64,000 bases of DNA from VRUE01 sp963817905. Lineage in GTDB: Bacteria; Actinomycetota; Thermoleophilia; Solirubrobacterales; 70-9. Of this stretch, positions 34,435 to 41,720 are shown in pieces. Position numbers and translations under genes: made by a program. Location: contig CAWFPS010000002.1 in the NCBI GenBank assembly GCA_963817905.1, positions 930,001 to 994,000 on the forward strand, written 5' to 3'. The first letter of the stretch is position 1. Each line of letters starts with the position of its first letter. The notes under the pieces are model-generated. The model was given only the letters and a program-made list of their open reading frames with translations, made no database searches and was not told where the DNA came from.

Positions 34435-34669
34435 GGCGGGAAAGGGGGAAGGCGGCATCGCCAAGCGGGCCTCGTGTCCCGGCTGCGGCGAGCCCTGGCT
34501 GCGCCCTACGCAACTTCCGGGCCGCCTGCGCTGCGTGTACTGTCTGCGCCGCTTCGAGCTTGTGTCGCAGTGCCCCAACTGCGGCGAGCACCAGACCATC
34601 GCCCGGATGAGCACCACCGAGGACATGACCTGCCAGACCTGTGGTGATTCCATGTTGAGACCCGTATGA
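34415..34669 (+). CDS. Small protein with two zinc ribbons, function unknown
   Basis: 84 residues starting MMSAMAEAGKGEG, with four CxxC pairs: CPGCGEPW, RCVYC, CPNCGEHQ and CQTCGDS. These form two tandem zinc-ribbon-like modules. It overlaps the rsmB end by 20 bp, and its stop overlaps the rpe ATG, so it is translated within the operon. GAGG upstream favours ATG 34415 or 34418; ATG 34427 is also possible. Nucleic-acid or protein binding is a guess from fold only. Confidence 0.7.
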   Translation: MMSAMAEAGKGEGGIAKRASCPGCGEPWLRPTQLPGRLRCVYCLRRFELVSQCPNCGEHQTIARMSTTEDMTCQTCGDSMLRPV

Positions 34670-35352
34670 GCGAGCGCATGCTGGAGCTTCTGGCCTTGCC
34701 CCGGGTGGCGCCCTCGATCCTCTCCGCCGACTTCGCCCAGCTCGGCGCGCAGGTCGGCGAGGTGCTGGACGCGGGAGCGCGGGTGATCCACGTCGACGTG
34801 ATGGACGGGCACTTCGTGCCGCCGGTCACGATCGGGCCGCTGGTCGCTGCCTCGATCGCCGACGAGGTCCACGCCGCGGGCGGCGCGATCGACGTCCACC
34901 TGATGATCGAGGCGCCGGAGCGCCAGATCGAGGCCTTCGCCGAGGCGGGAGCCGACTCGATCACCTTTCACGCCGAGGCCACAGCCCACGCCAACCGCAC
35001 GCTTTCCGCGATCCGCGACCTCGGCTGCCTGGCCGGCATCGCGCTCAACCCCGGCACCCCGGCCGAGGCCGTATCCGAGCTGCGCGATCTCGCCGACATC
35101 GTCCTCTGCATGACCGTCAACCCCGGCTGGGGCGGCCAGGCGTTTATCGAGCGTTCCCCCGACAAGGTCTCCCGCCTGAAGACCCTCGCCGGCAAAGCCA
35201 AGATCGAGGTCGACGGCGGCATCGACGTTTCGACGGTCGGTTCGGTGGCAAACGCCGGTGCATCACTGTTTGTGGCTGGCTCGGCGGTCTTCGGCTCTGA
35301 TGACCCGGCCCAAGCTTTTTCTGAAATTTCAGAAGCAGTCGCGCGCGGCTGA
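34666..35352 (+). CDS. rpe: Ribulose-phosphate 3-epimerase
   Basis: TIM-barrel enzyme interconverting ribulose 5-phosphate and xylulose 5-phosphate. 228 residues. Motifs are PSILSADFAQLG, HVDVMDGHFVPPVTIGP, HLMIEAPERQIEAF, MTVNPGWGGQAFIE and KIEVDGGIDVST. Metal- and acid/base residues of the family are in place. ATG 34666 overlaps the zinc-ribbon gene by 4 bp. The final AVARG-stop lies in an inverted-repeat arm shared with the convergent antiporter gene, whose product also ends ARG. Confidence 0.95.
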   Translation: MSERMLELLALPRVAPSILSADFAQLGAQVGEVLDAGARVIHVDVMDGHFVPPVTIGPLVAASIADEVHAAGGAIDVHLMIEAPERQIEAFAEAGADSITFHAEATAHANRTLSAIRDLGCLAGIALNPGTPAEAVSELRDLADIVLCMTVNPGWGGQAFIERSPDKVSRLKTLAGKAKIEVDGGIDVSTVGSVANAGASLFVAGSAVFGSDDPAQAFSEISEAVARG

Positions 35353-35439
35353 TCAAGCAGATCAAGGACGCAGGGAGCGAAGCGTGCTCCGCACGTGAGC
35401 GACTGAGGACGCCGATATGCGCCGGTCAGCCGCGCGCGA
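35339..35439. repeat. Family I inverted repeat joining the rpe and antiporter 3' ends
   Basis: Perfect 14-bp arms TCGCGCGCGGCTGA (35339-35352) and TCAGCCGCGCGCGA (35426-35439). Each arm holds the stop codon of one of the two convergent genes. The 73-base interior includes GAGCGAAGCGTGCTCCGCAC, which can form a small hairpin. Confidence 0.75.
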
Positions 35440-37225
35440 TCAGGGCGCCGATCGTCTCCTGCCACCAGGCCTGCTCCGCGGGTTCGTCCGGGCCGACGCG
35501 CTGGGCCCGGCGCTCGCACCAGCGTGCCAGCGAGCGGCGGTCACCGAGGGCCACCGCTGTCTCCGATACAAGCGCGTAGCGGCCGTCGACTAGCGCGACG
35601 AGCGAGGTTGAGGCGTCACGACGGCTGCGCAGCACTGAGATCACGGCGATGCCCTTCACCTCGCTCGGGGCTGAGGGGTCCTCGATTCCGCCGCCGGGGC
35701 CGACCGAGAAGATCTGTGGGGCGCCGCGGGGCGGCAGTCGCGGTGCGGCCGGCTCGCCGACCGGGCCCTCGCGCCAGCGCTTGGTCATTTGCTCGACCTC
35801 CTCGCGCAGCTCGCCGCGGACGAGGATGTGCAGCTCGTCGCCCTCGCGCACCTCGGTCGATCCGCGCGGCGGGATCGCGTGGCCGTCGCGGACGATCACG
35901 TTGACCAGGGCCTCGCGCGGCAGCCCCAGTTCCCGCACCAGGTGGCCGGCTGCGGCGGCCCCGGGCGGCACGCGATAGGCGACCACGTCGCCGCCCATGC
36001 GGCGGATCCGCCCCGACTCAAGCAGCCGTCGCGGCAGCGCCGGCTCGTCGGTGGTTAGTCCCAGCCGGTTGGCCAGCGGCTCGAAGCTCGCGCCCTGGAT
36101 CAGGGTCGAGGTGACGACGACGAAGAAGACGATCGCAAAGAGCTCTTCGCCGCTGCCGACGCCGGCGACGACGGGGAAGGTGGCGAGCCAGATCGGCGTC
36201 GCGCCGCGCAGTCCGGCCCAGCCCAGCATCGCCCGCTCGCGCAGGTCCAGCGGCGAGAAGGCGGTCGCTAGGAAGGCGGCGAGGGGACGGGCGACCAGGA
36301 TCAGCACGGCGGAGAGGGCGAGGCTTTCCCAGGCCACATCGCCAAGCGCGCTGGGGAAGACGAGCAGGCCGAGCAGGATGAAGAGGCCGATCTGGGCGAC
36401 CCAGCCGACGCCCTCGTGAAAGGCGACGATCGTGCGCCGGGCGGGGATCGAGGCCGAGCCGAGGGCCAGCGCGGTGAGGTAGACGGCGAGGAAGCCGGAG
36501 CCGTGGGCGACCTCGGCGAGGCCGAAGGCGAGCCCGGCGATCGCGATCGTCGCCACCGGGTAAATCCCGTCGCTGGGCAGCCGCGCCCGGTTGAGAGCGG
36601 AGACCGAGAGGCGGCCCAGCGCCAGGCCGATCGCGGCGCCGACGGCGAGTTTGAGCGCCATCAGGCCCGCCATGTCGGTGAACCCGAAGCTCGGGTCCTG
36701 GAGCCATTCGATGAAGCCGATCACGAGCAGTAGGGCGACCGGGTCGTTCATCCCCGACTCCCCCTCCAGCGAGCGAGCTAGCCGCTTCTTCAGGGTCGAG
36801 CGGCGCAGCACGGCGAAGATCGCGGCCGAGTCGGTGGCGGCGATCGCGGCCCCGACGATCATCCCTTCGAGGACGCCGAATCCGAAAATCCAGTGTGCGG
36901 CCAGGCCCGCCGTGCAGGCAGTCACCGCGGTCCCGATCGTCGCCATCGAGGCCGCCGTCCCAAGTACCGGCCGGATCTCCCCCCAGCCCGCGGTCAGCCC
37001 GCCCTCGAAGAGGATCAGCACAAGGGCGATCGTGCCCAGGGTGCGGGCCAGCTCGGCGTCGTCGAACCCGATCCCGCCGATTCCCTCCGAGCCCGCCAGC
37101 ATGCCGAGGCCGAGGAAGAGCAGCAGGCCGGGGATGCGGATCCGGTCGGCCAGCAGCGCGCCGAGGATCCCGGCGGCCAGGAGGGCGCCGGCAACGAGAA
37201 TCAGCTCGGCGTCGTGGCCACCCAT
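35426..37225 (-). CDS. Cation/proton antiporter, CPA1/NhaP2 (CvrA)-like, with TrkA-C domain
   Basis: About 599 residues. Roughly the first 390 form 12-13 membrane segments. They include ILFEGGLTAGWGEI, AAIAATDSAAIFAVLRRS and EGESGMNDPVALLLVIGFIE, the CPA1 ion-binding motif. Residues ~415-475 match a TrkA-C/RCK-C domain (REALVNVIVRDGHAIPPRGS) and a further ~75-residue soluble tail resembles CvrA/YcgO proteins. K+/H+ exchange is the likely activity but ion specificity is inferred. ATG 37225 has TAGGGT six bases upstream. Confidence 0.87.
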   Translation of the reverse strand: MGGHDAELILVAGALLAAGILGALLADRIRIPGLLLFLGLGMLAGSEGIGGIGFDDAELARTLGTIALVLILFEGGLTAGWGEIRPVLGTAASMATIGTAVTACTAGLAAHWIFGFGVLEGMIVGAAIAATDSAAIFAVLRRSTLKKRLARSLEGESGMNDPVALLLVIGFIEWLQDPSFGFTDMAGLMALKLAVGAAIGLALGRLSVSALNRARLPSDGIYPVATIAIAGLAFGLAEVAHGSGFLAVYLTALALGSASIPARRTIVAFHEGVGWVAQIGLFILLGLLVFPSALGDVAWESLALSAVLILVARPLAAFLATAFSPLDLRERAMLGWAGLRGATPIWLATFPVVAGVGSGEELFAIVFFVVVTSTLIQGASFEPLANRLGLTTDEPALPRRLLESGRIRRMGGDVVAYRVPPGAAAAGHLVRELGLPREALVNVIVRDGHAIPPRGSTEVREGDELHILVRGELREEVEQMTKRWREGPVGEPAAPRLPPRGAPQIFSVGPGGGIEDPSAPSEVKGIAVISVLRSRRDASTSLVALVDGRYALVSETAVALGDRRSLARWCERRAQRVGPDEPAEQAWWQETIGALIARG

Positions 37226-37231
37226 CGACGG

Positions 37232-37237
37232 ACCCTA
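37232..37237 (-). promoter_or_regulatory. -10 element of the antiporter gene (leaderless)
   Basis: TAGGGT on the minus strand ends 6 bases before ATG 37225. Confidence 0.45.
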
Positions 37238-37247
37238 ATCAACCGGC

Positions 37248-38654
37248 CTAGACGCTCTCGTCGATCATCGCCAGCTCCGCCTCCAACTCCTCCGGCGAGC
37301 CCGGCATCGGGACGTCCTCGGCACGTTCGTGCGGGCGGCGGTAGACGTAGTAGAGAAGCGAGAAGAGGACGCCCGCAGCGAGCAGGAAGCCGATCTCCAC
37401 CCGGCGGAACTCGTTGCTGAGGAGCGGCACGAAGTTCCAGCCGATGAAGAGGGCAGCGCAGGCGATCCAGCGGGCCGCGGCGCGGCGCACCTGGCCCTGG
37501 GCGATGCAGGCCTGGTTTACCGTGACCGAGCCGAGGTAGAGCCCCATGCCGAGCGTGACCAAGAGCAGGCCCTCGCGGTCGTAGGTGAACTTGTTGCTGA
37601 AGGCGATCTGCATCGCGGTCGGGCCGACCGCGGCCATGAAGACGAGGGCGAGGGCGGTGAAGGCGACCAGGCCGAGCAGCACCATCCGCACCGTGCGGTG
37701 GAACTCGTTCTCGCTGCCGGGCTCCTCGCTGGTGTGGAGGCTGGTCAGGTGGGGAAGGATGCTGGTCGAGACCGCCTGAAAAAGCTGCAGCGGCGCGCGG
37801 GCGATCATCAGCACGTTGAAGATGAAGCCGGCGGCGGCGGCGCCCTGCAGGCCGCGGATGACCAGCGGCCCGGCGTTGAGGAAGGCCTGTTCGCTGAACA
37901 TGATCACCAGCACCGCCGCGGCGAAACCGCCGCCCTTGGCCATCGAGACGGATGTGTCCTCGTCGCTGCTCGGCTGGGACGCTGCCGCCTCCTCGCGTTT
38001 GGCGCGGCGGGCGAAGGCGAAGGGGACGACCATCAGGCTGAGCGCCGGCGCGGCGACGATCCCGATCGCCACCGCCGACTGGCCGCTGAGCAGGCTGACC
38101 GCGACGAGCACGGCGAAGATCGTGCGGAAGCAGGATTCGGAGAGGATCAGCGCGACGAAGAGCCCAAAGCGCTTGCTGCCGGCGAGGAAGCCGCGGGCAA
38201 AGTAGCTGGCGGCGTAGAAAAGGACCGCCGAGAAGAAGACCCAGTAGAGGGTTTCGTTGCCCTCGAGCAAGCCGTTTTGGATCGGCCCGCGTAGCGCCAG
38301 GGCGACGATTGCGAAGGTGAGCGAGAGGCCGAGCTGGATCGTCGAGGCGACCCGCATCGTGGCCCCGAGCGGCTCGCCCTTGACCGTGTGGCGGGCGATG
38401 TTGCGCGAGAGCAGCTGTTCGATCGGCCGGTAGAGGGTCGAGATCGTGATGAAGACGGCCGACCAGAGCACCGTGATCTGGCCGTAGTCGGGCTTGGAGA
38501 GCACGTGTGAGGCGATGAAGAAGTAGACGTAAGTGATCACGCCCGTGAGGCCGACGCCAATTGCCAGGAAGCTCGCCGTCTTGCCGTAGTCGGCGGTGCT
38601 CTCGGTGCCCCGGCCCGGACTGGGCGGGTTGCCGTTCGCCGAACCCGAGCTCAC
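37248..38654 (-). CDS. Polysaccharide/lipid flippase, MATE/MVF-like (Wzx type)
   Basis: About 468 residues with around 12-14 hydrophobic helices, starting MSSGSANGNPPSPGRGTEST then KTASFLAIGVGLTGVITYVY. Repeated helix pairs and FRPIEQ-like YRPIEQLLSRNIARHT fit oligosaccharide flippases that move lipid-linked glycans across the membrane. It overlaps the upstream glycosyltransferase by 4 bp (GTGA), so the two are probably one operon for a cell-surface glycan. The substrate is unknown. Confidence 0.8.
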   Translation of the reverse strand: MSSGSANGNPPSPGRGTESTADYGKTASFLAIGVGLTGVITYVYFFIASHVLSKPDYGQITVLWSAVFITISTLYRPIEQLLSRNIARHTVKGEPLGATMRVASTIQLGLSLTFAIVALALRGPIQNGLLEGNETLYWVFFSAVLFYAASYFARGFLAGSKRFGLFVALILSESCFRTIFAVLVAVSLLSGQSAVAIGIVAAPALSLMVVPFAFARRAKREEAAASQPSSDEDTSVSMAKGGGFAAAVLVIMFSEQAFLNAGPLVIRGLQGAAAAGFIFNVLMIARAPLQLFQAVSTSILPHLTSLHTSEEPGSENEFHRTVRMVLLGLVAFTALALVFMAAVGPTAMQIAFSNKFTYDREGLLLVTLGMGLYLGSVTVNQACIAQGQVRRAAARWIACAALFIGWNFVPLLSNEFRRVEIGFLLAAGVLFSLLYYVYRRPHERAEDVPMPGSPEELEAELAMIDESV

Positions 38655-39634
38655 TGCTGGGCGCCGGGCTCGTAGTGGGAGGGGGGCACATCGAGCGCCA
38701 GCTCGACCCGCCGCACCCGCTCGAAGACGCGCTGGGTCATCACCCGCTGCCCGGCCAGCAGGTCGCCGATCACGCCCAGCGCGAGGAGCTGGATCGCGGC
38801 GATGAAGAGGACGGCGCCGAGGATCAGCGACTGGATGTGGCCGGTGCTGTCGCCGTGGAGGATCCAGTCGAGCAGGAAGGGCAACCAGGCGGCGAGGGCG
38901 AGGACGGCAACGAGCAGGCCGGCCGTGGCGAAGACGCGCAGCGGCTCATAGCGGGCGTAGATGCGCAGGATCGAGAGCGCGTTGCGGCGCACGTAGCCGC
39001 CGGTCGAGTCAAAGAGCCGCGACTCCCGTGTCTGCGGGTTGGTCGAGATCTCGACCTGATCGACCGCGACGAGCATCTTGCCGGCCTGGATCAGGCTCTC
39101 CAGGGTGTAGGTGAAGCCGTCGACGACGAGCAGGCCGAGGGCCGCCTCGCGGTTGTAGGCGCGGAAGCCCGAGGTGGTGTCGGTGACGTCAGTCCCGGCG
39201 AGGCGGCTGACCACCCAGCTGCCCAGCCGCTGCAGCACCTTCTTCGAGCCCGAAAAGTGCTCGATCCGCGCCACCTGGCGGTCGCCGACGACCATGTCGG
39301 CCTCGCCGGCCAGGATTGGCGCCAGCAGCTTGGCGATGTCGGCGCCGCGGTACTGGTTGTCGGCATCGGTGTTGACGACGACGTCGGCGCCCAGCTTCAG
39401 GCAGGCGTCGAGGCCGGCCTGGAAGCCGGCGGCGAGGCCCTTGTTGTTGGTCAGGCGGACGATGTGCTCGACCCCGCTCTCGCGGGCGACCTCGACCGTG
39501 CGGTCGGTCGAGCCGTCATCGATGACCAGCAGCTCGACCGCGTCGACTCCGTCGATCTGGCGCGGGATGTCGGCGATCGTGGCCGGCAGGGTCGATTCCT
39601 CGTTGAGGCAGGGGATTTGGACGATCAGCTTCAT
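38651..39634 (-). CDS. Family 2 glycosyltransferase, DPM/DPG-synthase-like, membrane-anchored
   Basis: 327 residues. GT2 fold: LIVQIPCLNEESTLPATIAD, VIDDGSTDRTVEVARESG, the DxD motif in VVNTDADNQYRGADIAKL, and VVGDRQ. Two C-terminal membrane helices (LLVAVLALAAWLPFLLDWI; SLILGAVLFIAAIQLLALGV) match polyprenyl-phosphate sugar synthases of the GtrB/DPM1 type. Works with the adjoining flippase in a lipid-linked sugar pathway by inference. ATG 39634 has TACCCT 11 bases upstream. Confidence 0.88.
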   Translation of the reverse strand: MKLIVQIPCLNEESTLPATIADIPRQIDGVDAVELLVIDDGSTDRTVEVARESGVEHIVRLTNNKGLAAGFQAGLDACLKLGADVVVNTDADNQYRGADIAKLLAPILAGEADMVVGDRQVARIEHFSGSKKVLQRLGSWVVSRLAGTDVTDTTSGFRAYNREAALGLLVVDGFTYTLESLIQAGKMLVAVDQVEISTNPQTRESRLFDSTGGYVRRNALSILRIYARYEPLRVFATAGLLVAVLALAAWLPFLLDWILHGDSTGHIQSLILGAVLFIAAIQLLALGVIGDLLAGQRVMTQRVFERVRRVELALDVPPSHYEPGAQQ

Positions 39635-39645
39635 GGCGAGCGGTC

Positions 39646-39651
39646 AGGGTA
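39646..39651 (-). promoter_or_regulatory. -10 element of the glycosyltransferase gene
   Basis: TACCCT on the minus strand, 11 bases before ATG 39634. Confidence 0.35.
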
Positions 39652-39703
39652 TCCGGGGAATCGGCCCGATACGGCGCTGGCGCAGCGAGTTTGGCCGTGT
39701 CGG

Positions 39704-39798
39704 CGCGCGGGTCCTGTCGCGGCGGCCCTCCCCCATGTGCTCGGACACCTGCGGTGTCCTCCGCTATGGGGGACCCCCGCCACCGCGCCACCCGCGCG
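39704..39798. repeat. Family G structured repeat, copy 1 (upstream of ribD)
   Basis: Outer arms CGCGCGGGT (39704-39712) and ACCCGCGCG (39790-39798), then a constant asymmetric loop, CCTGT against CC, then further stems. The tip hairpin is GGACACC-TGC-GGTGTCC. Nearly identical to copy 4 at 63337 except at the tip. Confidence 0.8.
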
Positions 39799-39865
39799 AG
39801 GAACGGTCTTGCTCGCCCCGGAGCCCATCGTGTGACGAGTTCCCAAACCCAGCACCGTCGCGGAG

Positions 39866-39871
39866 TAAGCT
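39866..39871 (+). promoter_or_regulatory. -10 element of ribD
   Basis: TAAGCT lies 27 bases before ATG 39899, or 3 bases before an in-frame TTG at 39875. No FMN riboswitch could be recognised in 39635-39898. Confidence 0.35.
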
Positions 39872-39898
39872 TGGTTGATTGACGAGTCAATCGGTCGT

Positions 39899-41113
39899 AT
39901 GAAAGCGCAGCTCACAGGCACGGATCGAAGGCATCTCTCGCGGGCGCTGGAGCTTGCCGAGCGCGGGCGGGGTCGGGTTAGTCCCAATCCTCTTGTCGGA
40001 GCTGTTCTTGTGCGCGATGGCAAGGTGATTGGTGAGGGGTTTCATGCCGAGCTGGGGGGGCTGCATGCTGAGCGGGCGGCTCTGGTGGATTGTCGGGAGC
40101 GGGGGAACGATCCCGCCGGGGCGACCATGTACGTGACCTTGGAGCCCTGCGCGCACCAGGGCCGCCAGCCGCCCTGTACGGAGGCGATCCTCGAGGCCGG
40201 GATCTCGCGGGTCGCGATCGGCTCCGACGATCCGAGCGAGAAGGCGGCAGGACGTGGTCCCGGAATCCTCCGCGACGGCGGCATCGAGGTCGAGTTCGCC
40301 GCCGGCGATGAGGCGACCGCGGCGCGGCTGCTAAACCAACCGTTCCGCAAGCACGCCCGCACCGGCCTGCCCCTGGTCACGCTGAAGCTGGCGATGTCGC
40401 TGGACGGTCGCACAGCCACCGCCCGCGGCGACTCCCCCTGGATCTCCGGCGAGCAAAGCCGCGCCCTGGTCCACCAGTGGCGAGCCGAATCCGACGCCAT
40501 AGCCGCAGGCATAGGCACGGTCCTAACCGACGACCCCCAACTAACCGCCCGCCCCGACCCTTCCGGTGCGCCTTTTGTGGTCTATAACCACATAAAGCGC
40601 ACCGGAAGGGGGGTGCGCCAGCCGGTTCGTGTCGTCTTTGACCGCCAAGCCCGTCTGCCGCTCGATTCGCAGCTGATGCAGACGCTCGACCAGGCTTCGG
40701 TGCTCGTTGTGGTCTCTTCGGCGGCGGAGTCCTCTCGCATCGCTGCTCTACGCGATGCGGGCGCCGAAGTCCTCGTCGCCGACGACATCAAGGCCGCTCT
40801 CTCGGATCTCGGCCGCGGCGGCATCACCAGCCTCTTCCTCGAGGGCGGCCCGACCCTCGCCGCAGCATTCCAGGCTGCCGGCCAGCTCGACCAGGCCCGG
40901 ACCTTCGTCGCCCCGATCCTGCTCGGCCGTGGGGGTCACGGCGTATCTCGCGAGGGTGGCGCGGATGTGGGGGGGCCGAGAACGGAGGCGCAGCCCCCGC
41001 CCGCAGGCCCCCCCACATCCGCGACGGGCCCCGCGCGCCTACAGCCCCTGTCCCATACGGTCGAACCCAGCGGCGACGATGTTCTGATCACGGCCCGCTT
41101 CAAGGAGTGGTGA
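39899..41113 (+). CDS. ribD: Riboflavin biosynthesis deaminase/reductase RibD, with two repeat insertions
   Basis: Bifunctional deaminase (N-terminal) and reductase (C-terminal), steps 2 and 3 of riboflavin synthesis. About 404 residues, longer than the usual ~360. The zinc deaminase motifs are GGLHAERAAL and LEPCAHQGRQPPCTEAI. The reductase part has LKLAMSLDGRTATARGDSPW, GIGTVLTDDPQLTAR and LFLEGGPTLAAAF. Residues ~221-237 (PSGAPFVVYNHIKRTGR) are encoded by a family C repeat. Residues ~351-380, between LLGRGGHG and the C-terminal strand, come from a reversed family G repeat. Both keep the frame open. ATG 39899 fits RibD N-termini; TTG 39875 is possible. Confidence 0.92.
   Translation: MKAQLTGTDRRHLSRALELAERGRGRVSPNPLVGAVLVRDGKVIGEGFHAELGGLHAERAALVDCRERGNDPAGATMYVTLEPCAHQGRQPPCTEAILEAGISRVAIGSDDPSEKAAGRGPGILRDGGIEVEFAAGDEATAARLLNQPFRKHARTGLPLVTLKLAMSLDGRTATARGDSPWISGEQSRALVHQWRAESDAIAAGIGTVLTDDPQLTARPDPSGAPFVVYNHIKRTGRGVRQPVRVVFDRQARLPLDSQLMQTLDQASVLVVVSSAAESSRIAALRDAGAEVLVADDIKAALSDLGRGGITSLFLEGGPTLAAAFQAAGQLDQARTFVAPILLGRGGHGVSREGGADVGGPRTEAQPPPAGPPTSATGPARLQPLSHTVEPSGDDVLITARFKEW
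40559..40609. repeat. Family C 51-nt inverted repeat inside ribD
   Basis: Perfect 13-bp arms (40559-40571, 40597-40609), CCTTCCGGTGCGC, plus inner GTGGT/ACCAC. Exactly 17 codons, in the same phase as the rsmB copy. Codons to the left end mostly in C or A, those to the right in G or T. Confidence 0.9.
40951..41032. repeat. Family G structured repeat, copy 2, inside ribD (reverse orientation)
   Basis: A perfect 18-bp inner stem (40960-40977, 41006-41023). Outside it lies the family's asymmetric loop, GG on one side and ACGGG on the other, the reverse complement of CC/CCCGT. The outer arms are imperfect here. It inserts about 30 residues rich in G, P and A near the RibD C-terminus. Confidence 0.8.
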
Positions 41114-41114
41114 G

Positions 41115-41720
41115 GTGTTCACGGGCCTCGTCCAGGACGTCGGTTGCATCCATTCGGTCGAGCGAGACGCCGACGGCGCCCGGTTTCATTTCGAGACTGC
41201 ACTTCGGGAAGAGATAGCCCCAGGGGACTCGGTCGCGGTGAACGGCGTTTGTCTGACTGCCAATAGGCGCGCTCCGGGTGGTTTCGAAGCAGAGGCCATG
41301 AATCAGACACTTCAGGTGACGGCCCTGGGGGGACTGGAGATCGGCAGCCGGGTCAACCTCGAGCTGGCGATGAAGGCATCGGACCGGCTCGGCGGCCACA
41401 TCGTCCAGGGGCATGTGGACGGGGTGGGGGAGGTGCTCGCGAGCGTGGACGACGGATTCGCTCGTCGCCTGCGGGTGACCCTCGGCCCCGAGCTGCTCCG
41501 TTACGCGATCGAGAAGGGCTCGATCGCCCTCAGCGGCGTCAGCCTCACGATCGCGAATTTGGGCGCTTCTTGGGCTGAGGTTTCCCTTATTCCTGAGACC
41601 TTGGAGCGAACGAACCTCGGCGAAGTCGAGCCAGGGGACAAGCTGAACGTCGAGTGCGATGTCGTGGCTAAGTATGTTGAGCGACTGGCGGCGCCATTCG
41701 CCGGAAAGGAGCGCACGTGA
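41115..41720 (+). CDS. ribE: Riboflavin synthase, alpha chain
   Basis: Dismutes two molecules of dimethyl-ribityllumazine to riboflavin. 201 residues made of two similar lumazine-binding barrels: MFTGLVQDVGCIHSVERDAD with GDSVAVNGVCLTA, then LGGHIVQGHVDGVGEVLASV with KGSIALSGVSLTIANLG. AAGGAG seven bases before GTG 41115 defines the start. The gene follows ribD by one base and overlaps ribBA by 4 bp. Confidence 0.95.
   Translation: MFTGLVQDVGCIHSVERDADGARFHFETALREEIAPGDSVAVNGVCLTANRRAPGGFEAEAMNQTLQVTALGGLEIGSRVNLELAMKASDRLGGHIVQGHVDGVGEVLASVDDGFARRLRVTLGPELLRYAIEKGSIALSGVSLTIANLGASWAEVSLIPETLERTNLGEVEPGDKLNVECDVVAKYVERLAAPFAGKERT

Noticed and set aside
39635..39898. FMN riboswitch upstream of ribD
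   Set aside because: None of the conserved RFN-element blocks is visible; the region holds a family G repeat and a -10 element.
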